This document shows positions 37,200-45,563 of a DNA stretch of 53,813 bases, piece by piece. Numbering within the stretch: the first letter of the stretch is position 1; each line of letters begins with the position of its first letter. This DNA is from Elusimicrobiota bacterium (GTDB taxonomy: Bacteria; Elusimicrobiota; Elusimicrobia; UBA1565; UBA9628), in the NCBI GenBank assembly GCA_027327915.1, contig DAHVWT010000008.1, positions 1 to 53,813 of the forward strand. Reading direction: 5' to 3'. The notes beneath the pieces are model-generated. The model ran no database searches. It had not been told where the DNA came from and saw only the letters and a program-made list of their open reading frames with translations. The translations under genes and the position numbers were made by a program.

Positions 37200-38292
37200 A
37201 CGGAATCCTGCCGAAATCGTCGATATCCGGGCGGAGCCGTTCAACGCTCCCCTTCATGAGCCCTTCGCAATCGCCACGGGCTCCAAGAGCGAGGCCCGCA
37301 ACATCCTGATCCGCGTCAAGCTTCGTAGCGGCGTGCCGGGCTACGGCGAGGGCGCGGGCTCCGCGGCGACCGGACGCGCCGACCAAGACCTGGAGTTGCT
37401 CCGGGCGCGCGCTGCCGGCAGGGTTCTTTTAGGAAAGGACGCGCGTTCTTGGCGGCGGCTCCTTGAGGTGATCGAGGAGGAAGTGGAGCCTCGTTGGGGA
37501 TTTTTGCGCGCGGCGCTGGGAATGGCCGTGCTCGACGCCTTGACGCGCCAATGCCGCATCCCTTTGCGGCTTCTTTTCGGAGGGGCCGAGAGCTCGGTGT
37601 CGAGCGACGTGACGGTGACGATCGTTCCTCCCTCCAAAGCCGCCATGGACGCCCGCCGCATCGCGGCCATGGGAGTCAAGACGATCAAGATCAAGGTGGG
37701 GACGGATTTGGAAGCCGATCTCGGCCGGGTCTTATCGGTGCGCGCCGCCGCCCCTCGCGCGAGTCTCTTTCTGGACGCCAATCAGGGCTACTCCCCCCGG
37801 CAGGCGATCGCGCTCGTCCGGAGGCTGCGGTCGCGCGGCGTCGAGCCCATGTTTTTTGAGCAACCGGTCGCGAAAGACGATTTTCCGGGCTTGGCCGCGG
37901 TCGCGCGGCTTGCCCGAATTCCCGTCGTCGCCGACGAATCCGCGCAGGAACCCGGGGACGTGCCGCGGCTCGCCAGGCTCAAGGCCGCGCAGGTCGTCAA
38001 CATCAAGCTCATGAAGCGCGGCCTCCTCGCGGCCTATGACGCCGCCGTTTGCGCCAGAGGCCTGGGGCTCGGCCTGATGATGGGCGGGATGGTGGAGTCA
38101 TGCCTCGCGATGGGCTGCGCCGCCCACTTCGCGGCGGGGCTCGGGGGCTTTAAGATCGTCGACCTGGACACGCCGCTCTGGTTTCAAAGGAGCCTGACGA
38201 AAGGGCTTTCCCTGGGCCCGGGCGGGGTTTATGATCTCTCGAAGGTGACGGCCGGGATCGGCGTTGTTCCGCGCGGGCGCCGCTCGACTTGA
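37189..38292 (+). CDS. Dipeptide epimerase (enolase superfamily, L-Ala-D/L-Glu epimerase-like)
   Basis: VKTIKIKVG (KxK), LFLDANQGYSP, FFEQPV, VVADESAQ, NIKLMKRG, MGGMVES. Confidence 0.9.
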   Translation: MGFRRNPAEIVDIRAEPFNAPLHEPFAIATGSKSEARNILIRVKLRSGVPGYGEGAGSAATGRADQDLELLRARAAGRVLLGKDARSWRRLLEVIEEEVEPRWGFLRAALGMAVLDALTRQCRIPLRLLFGGAESSVSSDVTVTIVPPSKAAMDARRIAAMGVKTIKIKVGTDLEADLGRVLSVRAAAPRASLFLDANQGYSPRQAIALVRRLRSRGVEPMFFEQPVAKDDFPGLAAVARLARIPVVADESAQEPGDVPRLARLKAAQVVNIKLMKRGLLAAYDAAVCARGLGLGLMMGGMVESCLAMGCAAHFAAGLGGFKIVDLDTPLWFQRSLTKGLSLGPGGVYDLSKVTAGIGVVPRGRRST

Positions 38293-38318
38293 CGCGGGGC
38301 GGCGGCGGCGGGTATAAT
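38289..38318 (+). promoter_or_regulatory. Sigma70-type promoter of the tetR gene
   Basis: TTGACG (38289-38294), 18-nt spacer, TATAAT (38313-38318). Confidence 0.85.
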
Positions 38319-38345
38319 TTATTAACCGATCGGTAGGTTAATAAA
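38318..38345. promoter_or_regulatory. Putative TetR operator
   Basis: TTTATTAACC-gatcggta-GGTTAATAAA, perfect 10-bp inverted repeat with inner palindrome ACCGATCGGT. Confidence 0.85.
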
Positions 38346-38357
38346 CGCCCAGCTCCG

Positions 38358-39008
38358 ATGCCGCGCAAACCAGACCCCGCGATTCGAAGCAGAATCTTGG
38401 AAGAAGCCGAGCATCTCATCCACTTGAAGGGCTTCAACAGCACGAGCCTGGAGAAGATCGCCCGGCGTTGCGGCATGTCGAAGGCCAACGTCCTTCATCA
38501 CTTCTCCTCTAAAGAGGAGTTGGGGCTGGCGGTTCTCGACGCCAAGATCGCGGACTACCGCCAGAAGCGCGTCGACGGCTGCTGCCGCAGGCGCGACCCG
38601 GAAGAGGCGCTCGACAGACTTTTTACCGACGCGGCCGGCTTTCAGCGTCGCAACGGCTGCCGGGCGGGCTGCCTCGTCGGCAATATCGCCCTCGAGATGA
38701 GCGATCTAAGCGAGGCATTCAGGAAGAGGACGAGCGAATTCTTTTCCCACTGGGAGCGGGAGTTCGCCAGATCCCTGCGGGATAACGGCAGCGGGCCCGC
38801 CGACGCGCGCGCGGTCTCCGAGGCGGTGATCGCGCTTTATGAGGGTGCCGTGATGCTCGCCCGCTCGCGGCGCGACGCCGGCGTCCTCTTGCGCGTAGGA
38901 CGAGTCGCCCGCGGCCTGCTCGCCGAGGCCAAGACGGACGCCGCCCGCCAGGTTCATGGTTTTCACGGCGGATGGAAGCAACCTAAAACTAAAAAGAGGA
39001 GGTCATAG
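38358..39008 (+). CDS. TetR-family transcriptional regulator
   Basis: IRSRILEEAEHLIHLKGFNSTSLEKIARRCGMSKANVLHHFSSKEEL; GCLVGNIALEMSD. Confidence 0.93.
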   Translation: MPRKPDPAIRSRILEEAEHLIHLKGFNSTSLEKIARRCGMSKANVLHHFSSKEELGLAVLDAKIADYRQKRVDGCCRRRDPEEALDRLFTDAAGFQRRNGCRAGCLVGNIALEMSDLSEAFRKRTSEFFSHWEREFARSLRDNGSGPADARAVSEAVIALYEGAVMLARSRRDAGVLLRVGRVARGLLAEAKTDAARQVHGFHGGWKQPKTKKRRS

Positions 39009-39031
39009 ACACATGGGACCCAAGACGCCCT

Positions 39032-39125
39032 GCGGGTGCTAACCCGCCACGCCCCGGCGCCGTTCTGACGCGCGGGGATGCCAAGAAGCTTGGCATTCCC
39101 GGATAGAGCGGCGCCGGGTTCATTT
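39032..39125. terminator. Structured convergent intergenic region, probable bidirectional terminator
   Basis: Hairpin GCGGGT-gcta-ACCCGC; long stem CCCGGCGCCG / CGGCGCCGGG (39053-39062/39109-39118) enclosing 13-bp inner stem (39073-39085/39089-39101). Confidence 0.6.
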
Positions 39126-39146
39126 TATGGATTCCACAGCTTCTCA

Positions 39147-42100
39147 TTAGAACTGGAACACCATGTTGGCGCCCATCGTCAGCGACATATAGTCGGTTTG
39201 CGGCAGATACGGGTTGGTGAGGTAGGTAAAGCCCCCGTTGAGAATGATGCGCAGGTTCTTCGCCACCTGGTAGTCCGCGTTGGTGGTCAGGGACCAGGTG
39301 CGGTTGTTGTTGTACGTGACGACGGGCGAGGACTGCATGCTGTAGGACAGCGTCGTCGTCCAGAGGAGACGGTTGACCATCGTGAAGACGGTGTTGGTGA
39401 AGGGCAGCTTGAGCCCCTCGGGGAACTTGAAGTCGCCGCGCACGAGGAGGCTGGGCGAGAGCGTCGTCGTGTTGTTCGTCGCCTGTCCGGTCCCGAGGAC
39501 CGTCGTGTCCTTGGCGTAATAGACCTTGGGCGTGATGCTGAAATCCCCCTTGATGAACGTCGTCTGCAGCGTCGCGTCGATGTGGCCCACCGTCTGCGTG
39601 ACGGTGTTCGTGACAAGGCTGTCCGTCTGGGAATTGTTGGTGTTCACGCTCAGGAGGGTGTCGTAGCGCTTGAGGACCATCGTGCGCAATTCGATCCACA
39701 GCTGCGAGTCGCTCTCATAGGTTGATCCCACCGTCGTGTTCTGGTGGGCCTGATAACGCACGTTGGTTGTCGTCTGTCCAAACCATCGGCTGATGCCGAG
39801 GAGATCCTGGATGTCCGATAAGTTCGCCGTCACGTCGGGAAGGGTCTGGGAGATGCTTTCTCCCGCGGTGTCGTAGCTTCCCGTCCGGTTGACGGAATAA
39901 ACATAGTTGTCCAGGAAAGAGAAGGTCTTCAAGGCTTTCCAGCGGCCGCGGAGGTCGTAGGCCGAGAGCGGCGCCCAGCGCAGCGTCCCCAGGTAATCGT
40001 CGCGGAAGCTGTAGTTTGCCAGCTGGGCGAATGGGTCGCTCGTGTGGATGGGGGTTCTCAGCCAGAAAGCCCATTCGTCCGAGCCTGACATCGGGAGGTT
40101 TTCCCATCCCTCGCCGTCGTTGAGCTGATAGCTCATGGTGATGTTCATGGACCGCAGGAGCTTCGAGGAACGGAAGATGTCTCCGATGGCGAGCGGCAAG
40201 GCCACGGTGCCGTTCGACGTTCGAGTATAGGTCATGAGCTGGCCGACGCCGTAGACATAGTAATTGGTCGAGATGCTGATCGTGCCGTCCGTGTTGGTGG
40301 AAATCATGACGGCGGCGTTGCTCGAAACGTTGAGGAGGTTGTTCTCGTTGATGTTCGCCGTGTAGTTCACCTGGGGGTTGAGCCAACGGTTGAGCTTCCA
40401 GTTCGAGGTGAACCCCGCGGTCTCGGTCAGGGCCTTCGGGTACTGGGCCGAGTACTTCTGCCCGACCCCGTAGGGCGCGATGTCGCCGCTCCAGTCGTTG
40501 CGGTCCTCAAAGGTGGTCGAGAGGGAGTAGTTGGGGTCGAACGTCGAGCCGGTCCAGGGAACGAAGGACATCTGGAGCCCCATCGAGTGCGTGAAGTCCA
40601 CCTGGTCGTAGACGGGGGTCATGCTGCTTTCGAGCACGCTCATCGAATCGTACTGCACGGAAGAACGCGTGTAGGAATAATTGGCCGATATGGACTTCGG
40701 AAGGATGGGCAGCCGCGAGGCGAGCGTGTACTGCAGCGTGGCGTTGATCGTCTTGGTATCATCCGTGCGGTTTAAGGCGTCGTAGTGGGTGTTGGTGTGG
40801 AGCGCATTGACGTTGAGATGCGGGAGAGCCCCGTAGACGAAGGCGGCGTTGGCCGTCTCGTTCCACGTCGTGACCGTGCCCTGCTGGAGGAGATTGACGA
40901 GGTTGCTGTTCGTTCCGGTCATGTACTCGCTGGGGATGTCGGAAATCGTGCGCATGACGTTGAAGGACATGGGCAGGAAGTTGAACTTCGTGATGTTGAG
41001 GTAGGCCGAGGTCTGCTCGTTGTTCTGGTTTGTGACCACCGTCGTCGGCGTCATCCAGTTCTGGTCGATCGAACGGTCCTTGATTCCGAAGCTGGCGACT
41101 CCGGGGATCACGAAATCGGCTTGATAATCGTGGGCGTTGCCGATGCGGACAACGGGTTGGGAAACGAAAATTTCGTCCACGTAGACGATGCCCGTCCCGG
41201 CCGTGGCCCCGCCGTAGGCCGTGGAGCAGTTGCCTCCGGTGTTGCGCAGCCCGACCACGATTTCGCCTACCGTCTGGAGGCTCGGGATCCCGTCGGTTTG
41301 GACCATGTCGACCGTGGTGCCGGGAGGCGAGCCTGGACCCACTTGCCAGCCGCTCGCCACGTCAAAGCCGTTCATGATCTGTTCGATGTTGACTTCCTCC
41401 CAGCCGGTCGTCTCATTCGAGCCCGGCGGGGTCTGGGAGAGCGGCACCTGGACCTCCCAATAGCTCTGGGCCGCGCCGAAGCGCATGAAAAAGGTCATGC
41501 TGCTTTCGCAGGAGTCGTACTGCCCCCCTCCCGCCGCCTGTTCCTGGGCGTTCGGATAGAGCAGGAAGTGGAGCTGGCGGTGCTGGCTGATGTCGATCGG
41601 GGCCGGGAAAATTTCCTGTGTCGTGACGACGGCGCTCGCCGTATTGAGATCGTAGTAGTGCAGCGCGAGGGACTGCTCCTGGATGTTCTGGGTGTTCGAC
41701 TGCTGCTGGAGGTTCTGGATGCTCCCGTATTCCTGGTCAAAGACCTGTTCCGCGACGCCGCCGGCGTTGTAGATGGGGATATAGCTCGGGTCGTCGACGT
41801 TGTTGACCGGGACGACGGTCATGCTCGCGAAGCCAACGGGCGGGGCGTCGGTGGCGGGGTCGATCGCCTGGCCCGGCTGCCAGGAAGTCCCCACGACGTC
41901 GATGTTGGCGATCTTGATCGTGCCGGAGGAAGGGGCGGCCCCTTCGATGCAGGTTCCGTTGTTGTTGCTCGCGCAGTCGGCGTTCCAGCGCACCGTGACG
42001 CGAACCTCATGGATCGAGTTCCAACTGGTGACATCGGCGGTCGAGATGTTGAGCGGGATGAGGAAGGTCTGCCAGCCCCTGTCCTGCGTGTTCGAGGCCC

Positions 42101-44999
42101 CAGGGCCAAAGTCGATGACGGTGTGCGATGAGTTGTCCGTCTCGTCGAAGAGACCCGTCTGGCCGAATGGAGCCTGGTCGCCCAGGTAGCCATAGTTGCC
42201 GCCGTCGAAGGCGTCGGGATCGAGGATCCCGTTGCGGTTGAGGTCGTCGGACTCGATGACCCCCATGTTGGGGAAGAAGCGCTTCGAGGGGAAGCCGGGG
42301 ATGGGGGTCTGGTAGAGCCAGCCGATATCCTCCTGAGGGCTTACGATCCCGTCCCCGTCCGTGTCGTTGGTGCGCAGGATGCCGGAGCCGTCGGCGTCCT
42401 CGCTGATCGAGCCCAGGCGGAAGTTGATCGTGTTTCCGGAGTTATCGCCAAGCATGGTGACTTTGAGAGCTGTTTTCTGCGAGAAACTGATTCCTTGCGT
42501 CGAGAAGACATAGACGAGGGAGGCTTGGTTGGAGGCGAGCGGGTCGGAGAAGTTGTAATTGATGTCGAGCACCGTCTGGGTTTGCTGAGGGGTCGCCGAG
42601 GCCGAAGGGTTGATCGAGAGGATCGGATCGTATTCGTTTCCCCACGTCAGCAGCGTCGGGTCCGTGACGTTGTAGCTCGATTCATTCACCGTCAATCCGC
42701 CGAAGGTGCAGCCCGAAGCCGAGCAATTGGGGTCGGAGTAGCTCGAGTTATAGAGCGGATTGATGGTCGTCCCGACGGGAACGATGGGGTTGGCGGCGAT
42801 GTTCCAATTGGTCCAGAGGAGGTTGGCGATGGTGTCCTGGCCGATCCCCTCCATGTTGTCGACGATCGCGACGGAGTTCAAGTTGGGCGTGTAGCGGCTC
42901 TGCGCCGCCTCGAGAGAGAGATCCTTCAACTGGAGGTAGTGGCCCAGGAGGTCGATGTTCTGGAGCTTGACGGTGCCGTCGTAGTCGAGGATGCTGCCCG
43001 AGATGGCCGTGATTTCGGGCGCCGTGGGGGATTGGTTGCCGGCTTGGTAGAGGACGGTCGAGCCGATGCTGAAATGGTCGTTGAACTTGTAGCCTAAGCC
43101 GCCGCCCAGGATGGCGACGTTGGAGATGCCGGCTCCGGGCTCGACCTCGTAGCTGATGTTGAGGACCGAGGTCGGGCCGATCATGCTGGGATTGAAGAAC
43201 GTGATGAAGCCCGAGGTGTAGTCGATGAAGTAGTCCACGTTGCGCGTCAGCCTGCGCCCGTCGAGAAGCACGACGTCGCTCATGGGCGCGATGTTAGGAT
43301 CGAGCAAGAAGGTCTTCAAACGGAAGCTGTATTCAACGTGGATGATGTACTTCGAGATGGGGGGCTGGTTGTAGATTTGGGGGTCCATCTCGGACACGGT
43401 GCCGATTTGGACCATGAAGGGCTGTTGGAGATAAAAAAGCCCGTCGGGGAAGTCAACCGAGATCGTCTGGGGGTATTCCTCGGGCGGGTTCAGGTTCGGG
43501 CCGATGATCTGTTGGTTCTGGTTGAGGACCTGGATAAAGAAGTTCCCCTGGCCGTTGTCGGGAATGATCTGGGTCTGGCCGAGGAAATACCACGTCTTGA
43601 GCTCGCGGTCCCAACCCAATTGAGTCGAGGTCGATATCGGATTGCCGTAGGGATCGTCGGGGATCGGGACGTCGCCGGGCGTCTTGATGAGGCGGGGATT
43701 GCCGTCCCCGCCAAGTTGGTAGGGGTTGCTCGAGGTCTCGATCGAGAGATGGTGGCCCGTCGCGTCGATATAGTCGATGGCGATGGCGTAGCCCTGTTGG
43801 GTCGGCTGCGTGAGTTTGAGGAAGCCGTGAACGTAGTCGATCGTGTAGTTGACGCCGGCGACCAATTGCGTGAAGGTGCTCGTGACCACCGCCGCGGTGG
43901 ATGTCAGGTCCTCGGCCGTGAGGATGACGTTGTTCGTGTTGAAGACCATGGGCTGGAGAGTCGCGAGGTAGACTTTCTCCGAACCGGCGAGGATGGGGAG
44001 CCGTCCGGGGGCGCCGAAGGTGAGATCGTAGTACTGTTCTTGCAGGTAGGAGATGTCGCTGATGTTGGTCTGGACGAACTGGGTGTTGCCGATGAATTGC
44101 TTGACCTTGTTCGTGCCCATTTGGCGGCTCGCGATGAAGACGCCGCTCAAGCCGTGGTATTTGACCTTGCCGCTGATGCCGAAGAGCTGCTTGTCGTAGG
44201 AGAGGAATTCCGTGGGCGGGAGCGCCAAATCGATGTCTCCAAAGGAGACGTTCTGGACCGCCTCGCCGGGCTTGCCGTTGTAGATGACGTTGACGTCGTC
44301 ATGGTGGGCTACGGCGTCGTTATAGTCGACGTTGACCGAGATGCGGGGGCCGACCTTGCCCTGCATGCGCATCTGAAGCTGCTGGGTGATGTTGAGGGCT
44401 GTCGAGGTCATGGGCGCGCCCGTGACGGTTTGCGCGTGGAGATATTTTTTTTCGGTGTAGGAGAAGCCGATCGTTTTCCGGCCCATGACGGAAAGGCTCG
44501 TGCCATAGTCGGGGAGCTCGAACTCGGGCGGCGGGGGCTTGATGACCGCGAGGACCCCGCTTGAGATGCCGATATTCTCCTCGATCGACTCAATGACCGC
44601 CTCCCTCGGCTGCTGGCCCGCCTCCAGATGCTCCCGCGCCTGCGTCCAGGCCTCCAGGCTGTAGTTGAAGGGCCTGAACCGCTCCTCGAACTGAAGGAAA
44701 TTAGTCGGGGTTGAGGCCGCCGTGCTCGTCGAGCTCGGCGGCGGCGTGAGGATATACCGGGGATCGGGGCGGTCCAGAAGCAGGAAGGGCCCCGCCGATT
44801 CGAGAATAAGAGCCGGGCCCCCATTCTCTTGGGGCGCGGACGTTACGGCGGCAGTGGAGAAGTCATCGCCGGTGGAGAACTCGGCGGTGGAGGAGAAAAC
44901 CGTCGCGGTTGAGAATTCCTCCGCGGAAGCGATCTGGGGGACGCGCGCCGGCGCGCATAAGATAAAGAGATAGAGAAGGAGGCGCCCGAGGTGTCGCAA
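39147..44999 (-). CDS. SprA-like giant outer-membrane protein (1950 aa)
   Basis: Signal peptide; LSVMGRKTIGFSY; VNVDYND...DDVNVIYNGKPGEAVQNVSFGDIDLALPPTEFLSYDKQLFGISGKVKYHGLSGVFIASRQ resembles SprA/Sov N-terminal region; Ca-binding-like DTDGDGIVSPQED, DLNRNGILDPD; terminal FQF; TTG start. Confidence 0.75.
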   Translation of the reverse strand: MRHLGRLLLYLFILCAPARVPQIASAEEFSTATVFSSTAEFSTGDDFSTAAVTSAPQENGGPALILESAGPFLLLDRPDPRYILTPPPSSTSTAASTPTNFLQFEERFRPFNYSLEAWTQAREHLEAGQQPREAVIESIEENIGISSGVLAVIKPPPPEFELPDYGTSLSVMGRKTIGFSYTEKKYLHAQTVTGAPMTSTALNITQQLQMRMQGKVGPRISVNVDYNDAVAHHDDVNVIYNGKPGEAVQNVSFGDIDLALPPTEFLSYDKQLFGISGKVKYHGLSGVFIASRQMGTNKVKQFIGNTQFVQTNISDISYLQEQYYDLTFGAPGRLPILAGSEKVYLATLQPMVFNTNNVILTAEDLTSTAAVVTSTFTQLVAGVNYTIDYVHGFLKLTQPTQQGYAIAIDYIDATGHHLSIETSSNPYQLGGDGNPRLIKTPGDVPIPDDPYGNPISTSTQLGWDRELKTWYFLGQTQIIPDNGQGNFFIQVLNQNQQIIGPNLNPPEEYPQTISVDFPDGLFYLQQPFMVQIGTVSEMDPQIYNQPPISKYIIHVEYSFRLKTFLLDPNIAPMSDVVLLDGRRLTRNVDYFIDYTSGFITFFNPSMIGPTSVLNISYEVEPGAGISNVAILGGGLGYKFNDHFSIGSTVLYQAGNQSPTAPEITAISGSILDYDGTVKLQNIDLLGHYLQLKDLSLEAAQSRYTPNLNSVAIVDNMEGIGQDTIANLLWTNWNIAANPIVPVGTTINPLYNSSYSDPNCSASGCTFGGLTVNESSYNVTDPTLLTWGNEYDPILSINPSASATPQQTQTVLDINYNFSDPLASNQASLVYVFSTQGISFSQKTALKVTMLGDNSGNTINFRLGSISEDADGSGILRTNDTDGDGIVSPQEDIGWLYQTPIPGFPSKRFFPNMGVIESDDLNRNGILDPDAFDGGNYGYLGDQAPFGQTGLFDETDNSSHTVIDFGPGASNTQDRGWQTFLIPLNISTADVTSWNSIHEVRVTVRWNADCASNNNGTCIEGAAPSSGTIKIANIDVVGTSWQPGQAIDPATDAPPVGFASMTVVPVNNVDDPSYIPIYNAGGVAEQVFDQEYGSIQNLQQQSNTQNIQEQSLALHYYDLNTASAVVTTQEIFPAPIDISQHRQLHFLLYPNAQEQAAGGGQYDSCESSMTFFMRFGAAQSYWEVQVPLSQTPPGSNETTGWEEVNIEQIMNGFDVASGWQVGPGSPPGTTVDMVQTDGIPSLQTVGEIVVGLRNTGGNCSTAYGGATAGTGIVYVDEIFVSQPVVRIGNAHDYQADFVIPGVASFGIKDRSIDQNWMTPTTVVTNQNNEQTSAYLNITKFNFLPMSFNVMRTISDIPSEYMTGTNSNLVNLLQQGTVTTWNETANAAFVYGALPHLNVNALHTNTHYDALNRTDDTKTINATLQYTLASRLPILPKSISANYSYTRSSVQYDSMSVLESSMTPVYDQVDFTHSMGLQMSFVPWTGSTFDPNYSLSTTFEDRNDWSGDIAPYGVGQKYSAQYPKALTETAGFTSNWKLNRWLNPQVNYTANINENNLLNVSSNAAVMISTNTDGTISISTNYYVYGVGQLMTYTRTSNGTVALPLAIGDIFRSSKLLRSMNITMSYQLNDGEGWENLPMSGSDEWAFWLRTPIHTSDPFAQLANYSFRDDYLGTLRWAPLSAYDLRGRWKALKTFSFLDNYVYSVNRTGSYDTAGESISQTLPDVTANLSDIQDLLGISRWFGQTTTNVRYQAHQNTTVGSTYESDSQLWIELRTMVLKRYDTLLSVNTNNSQTDSLVTNTVTQTVGHIDATLQTTFIKGDFSITPKVYYAKDTTVLGTGQATNNTTTLSPSLLVRGDFKFPEGLKLPFTNTVFTMVNRLLWTTTLSYSMQSSPVVTYNNNRTWSLTTNADYQVAKNLRIILNGGFTYLTNPYLPQTDYMSLTMGANMVFQF

Positions 45000-45131
45000 C
45001 TAGTTGTCCTTTCCGTAGCAGGGCGCCAGCCCCCCTCTCGCGCGCGCGATGATAAAAGTAAGGGGAACGTATTGCGCTTTCAAGACTCGGCGTCCCCGGG
45101 CTCGCGGGAGGCGGGCGCCGGCTTTTCGGGC

Positions 45132-45176
45132 GGACAAAACAGAGCCATGGCCGCCTGGGAGGCGGCCATGGCTCTG
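45132..45176 (-). terminator. Perfect 17-bp hairpin with T tract (riboswitch expression platform)
   Basis: cagagccatggccgcct-ggg-aggcggccatggctctg at 45140-45156/45160-45176; minus strand continues GTTTTGTCC. Confidence 0.85.
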
Positions 45177-45205
45177 AAAACGACATCCGGCGTCAAAGCG
45201 CCGGG

Positions 45206-45318
45206 ACGCATTCAGGGACATCCCAGTTTCGGCAACCAGACGCTCCCCGACGGGGAGTCTTGGCTTTGCGCCCCCGCCTCGCGGCGAGTTTGCCTTTTTC
45301 GTCTTGTCCCAATGCGTC
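45206..45318 (-). ncRNA. GEMM / cyclic-di-GMP-I riboswitch aptamer
   Basis: Minus strand GACGCATTGGGACA...AAGGCAAACTCGCCGCGAGGCGGGGGCGCAAAGCCAAGACTCCCCGTCGGGGAGCGTCTGGTTGCCGAAACTGGGATGTCCCTGAATGCGTC: GGCAAAC, P2 with GNRA loop GCGA, GCGCAAAGCC, GGTTGCCG and long P1. Confidence 0.9.
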
Positions 45319-45372
45319 GCCCGGATTTTTGATCCAACCCCGTTCGCGCCCGGGCGTGAGACAAGCGCTATG

Positions 45373-45400
45373 AGTATAAGGCTGGGGTTTGAAAAGTCAA
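45373..45400 (-). promoter_or_regulatory. Sigma70-type promoter of riboswitch/SprA-like transcript
   Basis: Minus strand TTGACT-16 nt-TATACT. Confidence 0.8.
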
Positions 45401-45460
45401 GGGAGCTGTTGACAAATTTGCGAAATCTGCGAATTTGACTTTGGAATCGCTCAACAAGAA

Positions 45461-45555
45461 CGGAACAGAATGCAACGAAAGGCTCAGAAAGGCAACGGAA
45501 GGCAAGATAAAGATCGGAGTGTCGGGAAACGCTTCCCGTAGCCCTCTGCTGCTTT
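45461..45555. repeat. Decameric inverted-repeat element, copy 3
   Basis: GGAACAGAAT GCAACGAAAG GCTCAGAAAG GCAACGGAAG GCAA ... GCTTCCCGTA GCCCTCTGCT GCTTTCTGCT; same 10-nt period as copies 1 and 2. Confidence 0.8.
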
Positions 45556-45563
45556 CTGCTGTC

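Noticed and set aside
39032-39118. Second GEMM riboswitch or a twister-type ribozyme (CTAACCCGCC...CCCGGATAGAG)
   Set aside because: Conserved GEMM blocks (GGCAAAC, GCAAAGCC) are absent and only fragments resemble twister; location is 3' of both genes.
40785-42131. 448-aa plus-strand ORF antisense to the SprA-like gene
   Set aside because: Low-complexity Val/Arg/Gly/Asp composition typical of antisense shadow ORFs in GC-rich coding DNA; the opposite strand has a convincing protein.
43338-44564. 408-aa plus-strand ORF antisense to the SprA-like gene
   Set aside because: Same antisense shadow pattern, no recognisable motif.
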